Part shown: positions 50,808-59,242 of the stretch, in pieces | Numbering within the stretch: position 1 is the first letter of the stretch | Layout of the letters: each line of letters begins with the position of its first letter | From: Chitinophaga pinensis | GTDB lineage: Bacteria; Bacteroidota; Bacteroidia; UKL13-3 | NCBI GenBank assembly: GCA_945860865.1 | Contig: CAMARW010000001.1 | Coordinates: 62,001 to 126,000 of the forward strand | Direction of reading: 5' to 3' | DNA: 64,000 nt | Notes under the pieces: generated by a model | The model's input: the letters and a program-made list of their open reading frames with translations, nothing else | The model's database searches: none | Told to the model about the DNA's origin: nothing | Made by a program: the position numbers and the translations under genes

Positions 50808-51794
50808 TTAAGCCAAAGGTGCAATGTATTTAGACTCGGCTGTATTAAGGGCTTCTCTTACCCATCTGCCGCGTTCCTCTGCATTTCTTCTTACAGCCAA
50901 ACGTTCTGCGTTGCAAGGGCCACCGCCATTAATTACGCGCTTAAATTCTTCCCAATCTGGTTCGGTATAATCCCATTTGCCAGCATCATTTTTCTTTAAG
51001 TTTGGATCAGGTAAGGTTAAACCTAAATCCCAAATTTTGGGCACATACATGTTTAAAAACTGCTGACGCATATCGTCGTTGGTAGCCATTTTCACTTTCC
51101 AGCGCATCAATACTTCGGTATGGTTAGAGATTTTATCGCTAGGACCAAAGAAGTGCATAATTGGAGGCCACCAGCGGGTTAAGGCTGCCTGAACCAACTC
51201 ACGTTGTTTAGGCGTTCCAGTGGCAAGGGTTACTACATTGTCATGTCCGTATTTTAAGTGGAAAGATTCTTCTGTACAAATTCTATCTAAAGCCCGGCAG
51301 TATGGGCCATAACTACCTTTGGCATTGGCAACTTGGTTAATAATGGCACCAGCATCTATTAGCCAAGCAATAATACAGGCATCAGCCCAAGTATAGGCAG
51401 GGTAATTAAACACATTAGAGTATTTAGATTTGCCTGTAATTAAATCATTAATCATGGCTTCCCTGCTTTTGCCCAAGGTTTCTGCTGCACTATATAATAA
51501 TTGAGCATGGCCTACTTCATCTTGCACTTTGGCCATTAAAGCTAGCTTGCGTCTAAAACCAGGCGCGCGGGTAATCCAGGTTCCTTCTGGGAGGGCACCA
51601 ATAATTTCGCTATGGCCATGTTGTTCAATCATACGAATCAACTGTTTGCGATATTCTTTGGGCATCCAATCTTTTGGTTCAATTTTTTCGCCACGTGCAA
51701 TTCGTGCTTCAAATTCAGCCAATTTTTGTGGGTCTTCTCCTGCCAACATCATAGCAGCTTTGTCGTTTGGATCAATGTAAGCGTTTCCGTACAT
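50808..51794 (-). CDS. paaA: Phenylacetyl-CoA epoxidase catalytic subunit PaaA
   Basis: 328-residue di-iron ferritin-like subunit that epoxidises phenylacetyl-CoA. [24 protein letters not shown] and [23 protein letters not shown] hold the glutamate/histidine di-iron ligand helix, and [16 protein letters not shown] the second. The C-terminal [19 protein letters not shown] is conserved. First structural gene of the operon, 33 bp after the TetR gene. paaD and paaE, needed for activity, are not in the window. Confidence 0.95.
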   Translation of the reverse strand: MYGNAYIDPNDKAAMMLAGEDPQKLAEFEARIARGEKIEPKDWMPKEYRKQLIRMIEQHGHSEIIGALPEGTWITRAPGFRRKLALMAKVQDEVGHAQLLYSAAETLGKSREAMINDLITGKSKYSNVFNYPAYTWADACIIAWLIDAGAIINQVANAKGSYGPYCRALDRICTEESFHLKYGHDNVVTLATGTPKQRELVQAALTRWWPPIMHFFGPSDKISNHTEVLMRWKVKMATNDDMRQQFLNMYVPKIWDLGLTLPDPNLKKNDAGKWDYTEPDWEEFKRVINGGGPCNAERLAVRRNAEERGRWVREALNTAESKYIAPLA

Positions 51795-51827
51795 GTTATT
51801 TTATTTTTAATTTTTTAAATCCGTATT

Positions 51828-52439
51828 TTAAATTTTGTAATGCAAGTCTGTCACCCATTTTTTTCTTAATCCGCCAAGAACAAAATCACTTATTTTTTGT
51901 GCAATATCTTTGGCTTGCATATTGCCTTCAGCACTATACCACTCATTTATCCAATTTACACTGCTTAAGATACTTAAGACTGCAAATTTTTTGTCTACAG
52001 ATTCAAAAACATCTTCTTCCATTCCGTTTTCTACAATACGCGTAAATTCGTTTTCGTACTGGTTACGTAACAATAGAAAATCTTCTAGCGATTGGGCAGG
52101 TAAGCTTCTCCATTCACGCAAAAAAACAGCACTTTTATCTACATCTTCCGTTATAATTTCTACATGGTGTAAAATGGCTTTTCTGAGCTTTTCTTCTGCA
52201 TTAAAGTAAATGTCATTAACCTCTGCGATGGCATTTAAAAATTTAGCTGCCATACTAAAACAAATAATCTCTAAAATTTCTTCTTTATTTTTAATATGGT
52301 GGTATAAACTTGCTGCTTCTATATTGAGAGCCGTTGCTATATCACGCACAGAACTCGCAGCATATCCTTTTTGCTTAAACAAATGTGCAGCCGCAGCTAC
52401 AATATGTTCTTTACGGATATTTTTTGGGGAATCTGGCAT
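51828..52439 (-). CDS. TetR-family regulator of the phenylacetate operon
   Basis: 203 residues: N-terminal helix-turn-helix domain (RKEHIVAAAAHLFKQKGYAASSVRDIATALNIEAASLYHHIKNKEEIL in pieces) and an all-helical ligand-binding domain. Its gene is the first of the paaABC cluster and is preceded by its own promoter and a palindromic operator. By family habit it probably senses phenylacetyl-CoA or another acyl-CoA and derepresses the operon. Confidence 0.88.
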   Translation of the reverse strand: MPDSPKNIRKEHIVAAAAHLFKQKGYAASSVRDIATALNIEAASLYHHIKNKEEILEIICFSMAAKFLNAIAEVNDIYFNAEEKLRKAILHHVEIITEDVDKSAVFLREWRSLPAQSLEDFLLLRNQYENEFTRIVENGMEEDVFESVDKKFAVLSILSSVNWINEWYSAEGNMQAKDIAQKISDFVLGGLRKKWVTDLHYKI

Positions 52440-52445
52440 GTTTGT

Positions 52446-52459
52446 CTAACGGTTGTTAG
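52446..52459. promoter_or_regulatory. Palindromic operator of the TetR regulator
   Basis: CTAAC-GGTT-GTTAG has perfect 5-bp arms; the outer TG/CA (52443-52444 and 52461-52462) extends it to 7 of 8 base pairs. It lies between the -7 box and the start codon, where binding would block transcription. Overlaps the start of the predicted transcript. Confidence 0.65.
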
Positions 52460-52460
52460 G

Positions 52461-52468
52461 CAAAAGTA
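52461..52468 (-). promoter_or_regulatory. Promoter of the TetR/paa operon
   Basis: Minus-strand TACTTTTG matches TAnnTTTG, and a TTG (complement at 52488-52490) lies 19 bp upstream. The operator at 52446-52459 directly follows. Confidence 0.6.
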
Positions 52469-52559
52469 TTAATTACTTATTAGAAAGCAAATTAAATATT
52501 ATTTTTTTAAGTAAGGGGTTTAATTGAGGTTGCGATTTGCAATCTTTTCTAACTCATTT

Positions 52560-53495
52560 TTACAAATTGTTTTCGTCTGCTTTTTTGGGCGCCTCTATTG
52601 CAAGTTGTTTTTCAAATTTATTATGAATAATAAAAACCAGGAGTCCAAAAACAATGGCAGTAATAATGAGCAGGTTATTTATAATGCCACTGCTGGCAAA
52701 AGAGATTCTAATTAAAATGGTAGATATAATAAATCCCGAATTTCTTATAACCTTATGGAACTCATCTGTATGAAAAAAGGAGAATAAAAGCAAAATTACA
52801 TCAGCCATAATCAAAATATTAAAAAACTGCTCAAAGAATATATTATTGATATTTTTAAAGGAGATGGCCTCATCGCTGTTGTGGTTTGGCATAATACCTA
52901 GCAACCAGCTAAAAAAAGAATAAACTGCAATTACAAATAAAACCGGAACCAAACAGGTGGCCATGAGTTTTTTGGCATAAATAAATTTAGAAACGCTTTG
53001 GCGCTGTAATTTGTTGGTATCGTTTTTCCTATAAATTTTGTTTCGCTGTTTGTTAAACAGGTAAATAAGGTAAAACAAAATAAGGGAAGCAATTAAATCA
53101 TACGTAAACTGTAAATCGTTTTTAATGCTAAACCAATTAGCCGAGAGCGAAAGATCTGAAAGGTCTTTAAATAATCGCCTAATAACAATGAGGGTAATAA
53201 TTTCGTATTGCTTGGCGATATAAATTGAGGTTGATTGGGGTAGGTAGTAAATGAGTAGGTAAACTTCATAAACCAGAATAAACGAAAATGGCGTATAGAT
53301 AGCTGCAATTGGGTTTTTCAATAAATTCGAGGGCTCTGCTAAATAAATAATATTAAAGTGTACTAGGCCGATAATAATAAGATGAGTTATAAAGCTACCC
53401 AGCGCAATCCATAAAATAGCTTGTTCGCTTTTTTCTTTGGTTTTGGGTGAGAGTAGTTTGTTAAACAGCGCATCTAAAAAGCGTTTAAATTTCAT
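52560..53495 (-). CDS. Unknown multi-span membrane protein
   Basis: 311 residues with about seven hydrophobic segments (first at about 27-50, last at 265-290) and no recognisable signature. A basic, helical stretch KQYEIITLIVIRRLFKDLS and the IRNSGFIISTILIRISF segment resemble voltage-sensor-like charged spans only superficially. It is transcribed away from the sulfur cluster's end, separated from it by the terminator at 53561-53596. No function assigned. Confidence 0.6.
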   Translation of the reverse strand: MKFKRFLDALFNKLLSPKTKEKSEQAILWIALGSFITHLIIIGLVHFNIIYLAEPSNLLKNPIAAIYTPFSFILVYEVYLLIYYLPQSTSIYIAKQYEIITLIVIRRLFKDLSDLSLSANWFSIKNDLQFTYDLIASLILFYLIYLFNKQRNKIYRKNDTNKLQRQSVSKFIYAKKLMATCLVPVLFVIAVYSFFSWLLGIMPNHNSDEAISFKNINNIFFEQFFNILIMADVILLLFSFFHTDEFHKVIRNSGFIISTILIRISFASSGIINNLLIITAIVFGLLVFIIHNKFEKQLAIEAPKKADENNL

Positions 53496-53560
53496 TATTT
53501 GAGTATATTTAGCACGTTATATACTGACTATGACGTATATGCAGGCTATTTTGTTTTAAT

Positions 53561-53596
53561 AAAAAAACCGGCTTCGTTTATGAAACCGGTTTTTTA
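53561..53596 (-). terminator. Terminator of the sulfur operon
   Basis: AAAAAACCGG / CCGGTTTTTT arms with a 13-14-base loop form a hairpin with T-runs on either strand. It closes the seven-gene minus-strand unit that ends with the SoxB-like gene. Confidence 0.8.
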
Positions 53597-53622
53597 AAAC
53601 TATTAGATAGTTTTTAGTTTAT

Positions 53623-55347
53623 CTATTTAAACTCATAATTTACACCATAAACTTGAGTTAACAGGGTTTGTGGCGCATCTAAAACAATGGCAGACTGAGG
53701 TAAAACTGGACTAACTGGGGAGTTTTGTTTTAGGTAATCTTTCATAACCGAGTGAAGGGTGTGCGCTGTATTTTTAGCTTCTCTTACATTGCGCATTCTG
53801 CAGAGCATATCTGCTGGGTCGCCATCTCGCTCGCAAGCGCAAATGCTGTATTCTTTTTCAAGTTCTAGGGCTTTACCGCCAATTTCAATGCTTTGCACGC
53901 GTTTGCCCATTTCTTCAAAGGCTTTAAAAGTAACTTTCATGCCTTTAAATTTAATTACCCAACCACCAAAACGCTTTGAGGCATCTTTGGCAAATACATT
54001 GTTTAATTCTTTTTCTAGCCAATCGCTAATCTGTTTGCCGCTTACCTTACCTTTTCGCACGGTGCTATCTACGGGGAGCATATCAAATAAATAACCATTG
54101 GTTATTGGGATATTTCCGGTATGGTCTGGGGTGGTGCGTGGCGGACAAAATCTAAAGCCATTGCTTAGCACAATGTCTATGTCTTTCATTTGCCATTTAA
54201 GGGCATCAAGCACCATGGTATCAATGGTATTTTCTACTACAAAATAGCGATATAGTGGAACGGTGCTATAACCTATTACGTGGTAAATATCTTGGGCAAA
54301 TGGTTTTTCATTGGCTGCAATAAGTTCGTTGATGGCTTTATCGGCTTTTAGTTTGGCCGGACTAATTTCATCAAGCGCATATTTTACATCAATGATTTTG
54401 CCGTTACGTACGCTTAAATCTAACCTGCCTACAAAAGAGCCAAACGCGCCTGGTTCAACTACCTTAGCATATTTGCATTCTATGGGTACACGCACGCGCT
54501 CGTGGGTATCACCACCTAAAATGTAATCTACGCCCGCACATTCTGCTGAGTTGGCTAGGGCAATTTGCTGCGATAAACCTAAATGCGAGAGCACTATTAC
54601 AAAGGCACATTGTTCATGGTTGCGTAAAACATCTACGTAATGTGCAATATTTTCTTCTGGTTTGGTGTATATAATTCCTTTGCTATAATTAGGAGATTGC
54701 CTAATGGGAACCAATGGGTCTGTGTAACCCAAGAAGCCAATTTTTATTCCAGCTACCTGCCATATATAATAGGGATGAAAGATATGCTCACCTTTTTTAC
54801 CATCGCCTAAATCGTGGTACATATTGGCACAAACCTTTGGGGCATGGAGCGAACCAAGTAAGGTTTGCATGGCTTTTTTATAATAGATTACTTCCCAATT
54901 TCCAGGAAGGTATAAATCGTAACTGAGTTCATTTAAGATGGGCGCTATGGCTTTACCGGTAGTTTTTACAGAAAGCTCACTGCCTTGAAACATATCGCCT
55001 GTATCAACAAAAAAGGTATTCGGATTCTTCTTTCTTTGCTGCTTTATATAGGTAGCAAGGTGGGCGTAACCGCCTGTTTGGCGAAAAACTGATTGGCCGT
55101 TTTCCCAAAATAATTCATCATGTGGATGCACCTGGCAATGCACATCTGTAGATTGTAAAATAGATACTATTTGGGTTTTTTCTTTGCTGGATTTAACATC
55201 CGAACCAACAAACTCGGTTTCACTGGGCACAGCGGCCTCAGCTAATTCTCCTGCACCAAGAAGTAAGCCACTTCCAGCACTAAGTATGCCTAGTTTTTTA
55301 AGGAATCCTCTTCTGCTTTTTTCGTTTGCTAAGTTTTCTTGGTTCAT
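53623..55347 (-). CDS. soxB-like: SoxB-like thiosulfohydrolase/metallophosphatase, Tat-exported
   Basis: 574 residues of the 5'-nucleotidase/SoxB family. Twin-arginine signal SRRGFLKKLG at 11-20; metallophosphatase N-domain with STDVHCQVHPH (D68, H70), FVDTGDMFQGS (D115), PGNWEV (residues 149-153), VLSHLGLSQ and GGDTHERV; C-terminal 5-nucleotidase domain from about 340 to 540. The tryptophan in GNWE matches SoxB (usually GHWE) and not ordinary nucleotidases (GNHE). SoxB releases sulfate from a cysteine-S-sulfonate on SoxYZ in the periplasm. The carrier is not encoded here. Last gene of the sulfur operon. Confidence 0.78.
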   Translation of the reverse strand: MNQENLANEKSRRGFLKKLGILSAGSGLLLGAGELAEAAVPSETEFVGSDVKSSKEKTQIVSILQSTDVHCQVHPHDELFWENGQSVFRQTGGYAHLATYIKQQRKKNPNTFFVDTGDMFQGSELSVKTTGKAIAPILNELSYDLYLPGNWEVIYYKKAMQTLLGSLHAPKVCANMYHDLGDGKKGEHIFHPYYIWQVAGIKIGFLGYTDPLVPIRQSPNYSKGIIYTKPEENIAHYVDVLRNHEQCAFVIVLSHLGLSQQIALANSAECAGVDYILGGDTHERVRVPIECKYAKVVEPGAFGSFVGRLDLSVRNGKIIDVKYALDEISPAKLKADKAINELIAANEKPFAQDIYHVIGYSTVPLYRYFVVENTIDTMVLDALKWQMKDIDIVLSNGFRFCPPRTTPDHTGNIPITNGYLFDMLPVDSTVRKGKVSGKQISDWLEKELNNVFAKDASKRFGGWVIKFKGMKVTFKAFEEMGKRVQSIEIGGKALELEKEYSICACERDGDPADMLCRMRNVREAKNTAHTLHSVMKDYLKQNSPVSPVLPQSAIVLDAPQTLLTQVYGVNYEFK

Positions 55348-55366
55348 TGTTTTGCTAATTTAGTTT

Positions 55367-56785
55367 TTAAAAATGATAATTGAGCACAAGGTTGTATAAA
55401 GACATATTTACCTTATTAATGACGTTTCTGTTGTTTTCATAGGTATTACCCAAATTGCCTTTGTAAACGTACAAAAATTGTCCTTCTAATCCACTTAAAA
55501 AACCTTTGAAATTATATCTTACATCTACATTTCCCTGAAAATAGGAGGGCATAGCGTATTTATTATGAGCCACATTCATAATATCTGGGAGGTAATAATG
55601 ACCATAAGCCACTTCTATTTTTAAACCCTGCTTGGGCCAAACTTTATTGCTTACTAGGTTCATGGCATGCACGTCGGCAAAGCCCTCATTGCGTTCTCTG
55701 GCCATAAAGGTAAAGAAAGGATCGCGGCCCCATTCGCGTGGCATGAGGTATCTTCCATCTTTGGTTATGCGGTTATAGTTGGCAAATATTTGCCAGTTTT
55801 TATTTTCTTCTAAACCCAATCTAAAGCCAAATGTGCGGGCTAAATTTCCGCTTTTTACATAACTTAAGTTGGGATTTACATTACCACCATTACCTACAGC
55901 ATGTTGCTGTATGTATTGTGCGCCATAGAAAATACTTTTGTTTTGGTTCAGCCCAAATTGGCCAGTTAATTGGGCAAATGAGCTATTTATAACTTGGTCT
56001 ACGTGCTGATTTAAAACTTGCAATTTGGCTTTAAAAGGAAGTTGTAGGGTGGCGCTTGCGAGGTATATGGCGCTGCTATTTACGTTACCAGGATATTGCG
56101 ATTTTTTTCCATCTAGGCCTATGCCAGCAGGGAAAATCGACATTGACTCGCCAATACCATAATAATTTACAGTGCTGCGTGGCGATATGCCAAAAATATA
56201 AGCAGCTTCTAGTTTAAGGTGTTTTATTTCGTTTAGCTCAAGCAAGGCACCTTCTATCAATGTGGGGCGCATTCTGCCATCTTGTGGGTTTAAAAACGGA
56301 CTTCTTATATGTTGTTTACCCAATTTAACATGAGATGCTTTGAACGAATATTTGAGGTATAAATCTTCTAGCCGGTCCATATCTCGTTTGTTTTTTGGGT
56401 TGGTCATATCAAATTGGCCAATTTCGTATCGGCTACCTATACCCGTAGAGGCATCTGTTTTGGTAAAATCGGAGGAGGCAAGATTGTAGATAAAAAAGCC
56501 GCTAATGCCTATCTGAAAGCCTTTAAATTGGCCTGTTTCATATCCAATTCCCATACCAAAAGCATTGGCATAAAAATCTTTTAAATCACCTGCATTATCG
56601 GTAGCCATAAAATAATAACGTGCATGCCCATAAAACTCTCCATTTCTAAAAAAGGCTTGTAAGGTACTTGTGTCTTTTTTGTTTTTGCTGCGTTCTGTAT
56701 GGTGCAAGTATGGTTGTGCTACTTGTGCGGCCAGTTTTTGGCCTACGAGCAATCCAACAAATAATATAATAGCAAGTCTCTTCAC
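55367..56785 (-). CDS. Outer membrane porin, OprD-like
   Basis: 472 residues with signal peptide (ends KLAAQ) and a porin barrel. EFYGHARYYFMATDNAG at the N-terminus and the RYLMPREWGRDPFFTFMARERNEG loop resemble the OprD-family porins seen in epsilonproteobacteria and Bacteroidetes. It ends in LYNLVLNYHF. Position between the DsrE-like and SoxB-like genes, 3 and 19 bp apart, suggests entry of thiosulfate or similar anions. Confidence 0.75.
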   Translation of the reverse strand: MKRLAIILFVGLLVGQKLAAQVAQPYLHHTERSKNKKDTSTLQAFFRNGEFYGHARYYFMATDNAGDLKDFYANAFGMGIGYETGQFKGFQIGISGFFIYNLASSDFTKTDASTGIGSRYEIGQFDMTNPKNKRDMDRLEDLYLKYSFKASHVKLGKQHIRSPFLNPQDGRMRPTLIEGALLELNEIKHLKLEAAYIFGISPRSTVNYYGIGESMSIFPAGIGLDGKKSQYPGNVNSSAIYLASATLQLPFKAKLQVLNQHVDQVINSSFAQLTGQFGLNQNKSIFYGAQYIQQHAVGNGGNVNPNLSYVKSGNLARTFGFRLGLEENKNWQIFANYNRITKDGRYLMPREWGRDPFFTFMARERNEGFADVHAMNLVSNKVWPKQGLKIEVAYGHYYLPDIMNVAHNKYAMPSYFQGNVDVRYNFKGFLSGLEGQFLYVYKGNLGNTYENNRNVINKVNMSLYNLVLNYHF

Positions 56786-56788
56786 AGG

Positions 56789-57229
56789 TTAAAATCCAGC
56801 TTTAATATAGGTCCAACCTTGCTCTTGTTTTTCTACAATTTCGCCAATGCCCATTTTTACAAATTGCATATCGGGCAACATAGATTCTTTGGCTACTTTT
56901 CTTTCCTTGAGTGAGTTTTCGCAAACCACAAAAACAATTCCTTTTTCTTTGAGGGCATATATTTCGTCTTTAAAGCCAGTTTTTTCTGCACTTAAAAAAT
57001 CTATTCCGGGTCCATGGCAAACCACTTCTATTTTTACCGTTTCGCCCCAACCTTCTTTGAGGTTATTGAGTTGTTTTACCAAGCCCTTATGCACGGCTGC
57101 ATCGTTGGATGTAAGTTGCATAATAATTTGGTGTTTTTTCTTTTTGCCTGCCTTTTTTTGCGCCTGTGCAAAGGGCGCACTTAAGCCTACTAGAAGCAGG
57201 CTAAGTATAAATATTTTAAACGTTTTCAT
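56789..57229 (-). CDS. DsrE-family sulfur-carrier protein with signal peptide
   Basis: 146 residues: MKTFKIFILSLLLVGLSAPFAQAQ is a signal peptide, then a basic KKKAGKKKKH stretch, and a DsrE/F-like fold (IIMQLTSNDAAVHKGLVKQL, IEVVCHGPGIDFL with Cys71, GIVFVVCENSLKERKV with Cys103). Cys103 falls at the position of the persulfide-bearing cysteine of DsrE. Most DsrE proteins are cytoplasmic, so export is unusual; relatives with signal peptides lie beside sox/tsd genes. It may hold sulfane sulfur in the periplasm. Gap to neighbours is 3 bp on both sides. Confidence 0.78.
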   Translation of the reverse strand: MKTFKIFILSLLLVGLSAPFAQAQKKAGKKKKHQIIMQLTSNDAAVHKGLVKQLNNLKEGWGETVKIEVVCHGPGIDFLSAEKTGFKDEIYALKEKGIVFVVCENSLKERKVAKESMLPDMQFVKMGIGEIVEKQEQGWTYIKAGF

Positions 57230-57232
57230 TGT

Positions 57233-58231
57233 TTAAGTTGTTTTATTTTTTTTCATCTCGGCCCGCTTGGCTTTAATAGGTTTAAACGGACCAAGCTTAT
57301 GTTGTTTTTCTGAGAAACCATCGGCAAATGGTCCGAAAGGATGATCTATGGGTTTGCCAGCTATATTGGGCCAATCTTTGCTCAAATTTTTGCTAGGTCT
57401 GGCTTGTGTATTAACAAAAGCGGCCACGTCCCAAGCTTCTTCATCTGTAAGAATGGGGGCATTATGGCTAGCACCAAGCGGCATATTTGCTTTTACGTAC
57501 CCAGCAAACCTAGAAAGCCGGTATAAACCAGCGCCATCATTGTAACTATTTTTTCCCCAAAGTGGCGGAAAAGCATAACTTTTTTTGTCGCTACTAAGTA
57601 AACCTTCCCCATTGGCTTGGTGGCAACTTTGGCATTTGGATTCATAAACCACTTGGCCTTTTTCTGTGCTTGCTTCGCGGTCTAAAAAAGCCAATTCTAT
57701 TATGCCACTACCAACAGGTTTGTCTCCCTTAATTATGCCTGAACCTAGCCATTTAATATAACTTACAATGGCTATCATTTCTTTGCTTTGTGTATCTAAG
57801 GCTTGCCCGTTGAGGCTGCGTTCAAAGCAATCATTTACCCTTTTAGGAATGGTTTCTAATGAGCCAGAGCGTTCTCTAAATTTGGGATAGGTGCTGTAAA
57901 CGGCTGCATAATTATTTCCCCAGGCTTTAGTACCCGCTTCTAGGTGGCAATTTTGGCAATTCATGCCGTTGCTAATGGATTTAACACTTCCTTTTGGCCC
58001 CAAATACAAAGCAGTATTTTGAATGAGTTCTTTACCGTATAAAATCTCTGAGGCATTTGCTTCCTGATTTATTAAATTTTCCTCTGGAGCTTGCCATAAA
58101 TCAGTGGTATTATTTAGTTTATTTGCCTCAAGTTTTGGTTCAGCCAGTGGAGTATTTTTATACGTATTAAATACAGTTATGGCAACAGTTATTAATAGTG
58201 CAAGCACTAAAAAGATTTTTAAGTAACGCAT
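57233..58231 (-). CDS. tsdA-like: TsdA-like dihaem thiosulfate dehydrogenase
   Basis: 332-residue exported c-type cytochrome. An N-terminal membrane anchor or signal (MRYLKIFLVLALLITVAITV) is followed by two haem motifs: C92-QN-C95-H96 and C200-QS-C203-H204. Matches to TsdA are strong: YLGPKGSV, NCQNCHLEAGT, FRERSGSLETI, RVNDCFERS with the putative axial Cys135 of haem 1, FPPLWGKNSYNDGAGLYRL, ANMPLG with Met250 likely ligating haem 2, and GPFADGFSEKQHKLGPFKPI. TsdA oxidises thiosulfate to tetrathionate, and in some bacteria works in reverse. The residue before Met250 is Asn, as I recall for the Campylobacter enzyme, which favours either direction. Confidence 0.82.
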   Translation of the reverse strand: MRYLKIFLVLALLITVAITVFNTYKNTPLAEPKLEANKLNNTTDLWQAPEENLINQEANASEILYGKELIQNTALYLGPKGSVKSISNGMNCQNCHLEAGTKAWGNNYAAVYSTYPKFRERSGSLETIPKRVNDCFERSLNGQALDTQSKEMIAIVSYIKWLGSGIIKGDKPVGSGIIELAFLDREASTEKGQVVYESKCQSCHQANGEGLLSSDKKSYAFPPLWGKNSYNDGAGLYRLSRFAGYVKANMPLGASHNAPILTDEEAWDVAAFVNTQARPSKNLSKDWPNIAGKPIDHPFGPFADGFSEKQHKLGPFKPIKAKRAEMKKNKTT

Positions 58232-58252
58232 AAGTGAACTTTTTGAGTAATA

Positions 58253-58663
58253 TTAATGAGGTAATTTGGGCTTAAAATAGCCATATAACCAAGTGCCTAA
58301 AAGTGCGCTAGCAATAACTACCAGAATGGTTGTATAACCAGCGCCAACTAACGCGTAAAGTGGTCCCGGACAAGCGCCAGAAAGGGCCCAACCCATTCCA
58401 AAAATAGTTCCACCAATTATTTGTCCTTTGCTAAATTGTTTATCTACAATAAGAATTTCTTCTCCTTCGATAGATTTTACCTTAAACTTTTTAATGAGCC
58501 AAATAGATAACATGCCCACAGCAATGGCTGAACCAATGATACCATACATATGGAAACTTTGAAAGCGAAACATTTCTTGAATTCTGAACCAAGATACAGC
58601 TTCTGTTTTGGTAAGTACAGTTCCAAAAAGCACACCTATTAATAAGAATTTTATGTTTTTCAT
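58253..58663 (-). CDS. YeeE/YedE-type thiosulfate transporter, small half (DUF6691)
   Basis: 136 residues with four membrane spans; FGMGWALSGACPGPLYALVGAG holds Cys98, a conserved cysteine of the YeeE/YedE (TsuA) family. It is the C-terminal half of the transporter, made as a separate polypeptide. The N-terminal half is the gene 14 bp upstream. TsuA moves thiosulfate by relay between cysteines; the pair together has about 323 residues, close to a full-length TsuA. Confidence 0.8.
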   Translation of the reverse strand: MKNIKFLLIGVLFGTVLTKTEAVSWFRIQEMFRFQSFHMYGIIGSAIAVGMLSIWLIKKFKVKSIEGEEILIVDKQFSKGQIIGGTIFGMGWALSGACPGPLYALVGAGYTTILVVIASALLGTWLYGYFKPKLPH

Positions 58664-58677
58664 TTAGTATGCTTGGT

Positions 58678-59241
58678 TTATAATTGATAAATAAAAGGAG
58701 CTATGAAGTGGGTCATTAATAAGCCACCAATAAAGAAGAAAATAACTGCTACCAAAGAAGGCCATTGGAGGCTAGAAATACCCATAATGGCGTGACCAGA
58801 GGTGCAACCACCTGCATACCTTGAGCCAAAACCTATCATAATACCACCCAAAACCATAATGAGTATGCCTTTAATTGAAAACAAGGTTTGCCAGTTAAAA
58901 ATATCTGCCGGAATTAAACCTTCAAAAGATTGGATGCCCATGGCTTGAATATCTGCTATGGTAGCTTCAGAGATTTTAACGGCTTCGCCGTTGTTTAGCA
59001 ATACTCCGCCCACAAATCCGCCGAGGAAAATACCTGCAACAAAAAACAAGTTCCACATTTCAGATTTCCAATTGTACTTTAGAAAGGCAATATTAAAGGG
59101 AGCAACAGCAGCGCAGGTATGCCTTAGCGACGATGATATGCCCAACATCTTGTTTCCAAGAATGAGGAGTAATGGGATAGATATCCCAATAATAGGGCCA
59201 CTAACATACCAAGGCCAAGGTTCTTTTAATAATTCTAGCAT
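58678..59241 (-). CDS. YeeE/YedE-type thiosulfate transporter, large half
   Basis: 187 residues with five predicted membrane spans. RHTCAAVAPF (Cys43) and the RYAGGCTSGHAIMG motif (Cys146) are the signature of YeeE/YedE sulfur transporters. It begins one base after the Usp gene and is followed by the small half. Substrate thiosulfate by homology to TsuA. Confidence 0.84.
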   Translation of the reverse strand: MLELLKEPWPWYVSGPIIGISIPLLLILGNKMLGISSSLRHTCAAVAPFNIAFLKYNWKSEMWNLFFVAGIFLGGFVGGVLLNNGEAVKISEATIADIQAMGIQSFEGLIPADIFNWQTLFSIKGILIMVLGGIMIGFGSRYAGGCTSGHAIMGISSLQWPSLVAVIFFFIGGLLMTHFIAPFIYQL

Positions 59242-59242
59242 A

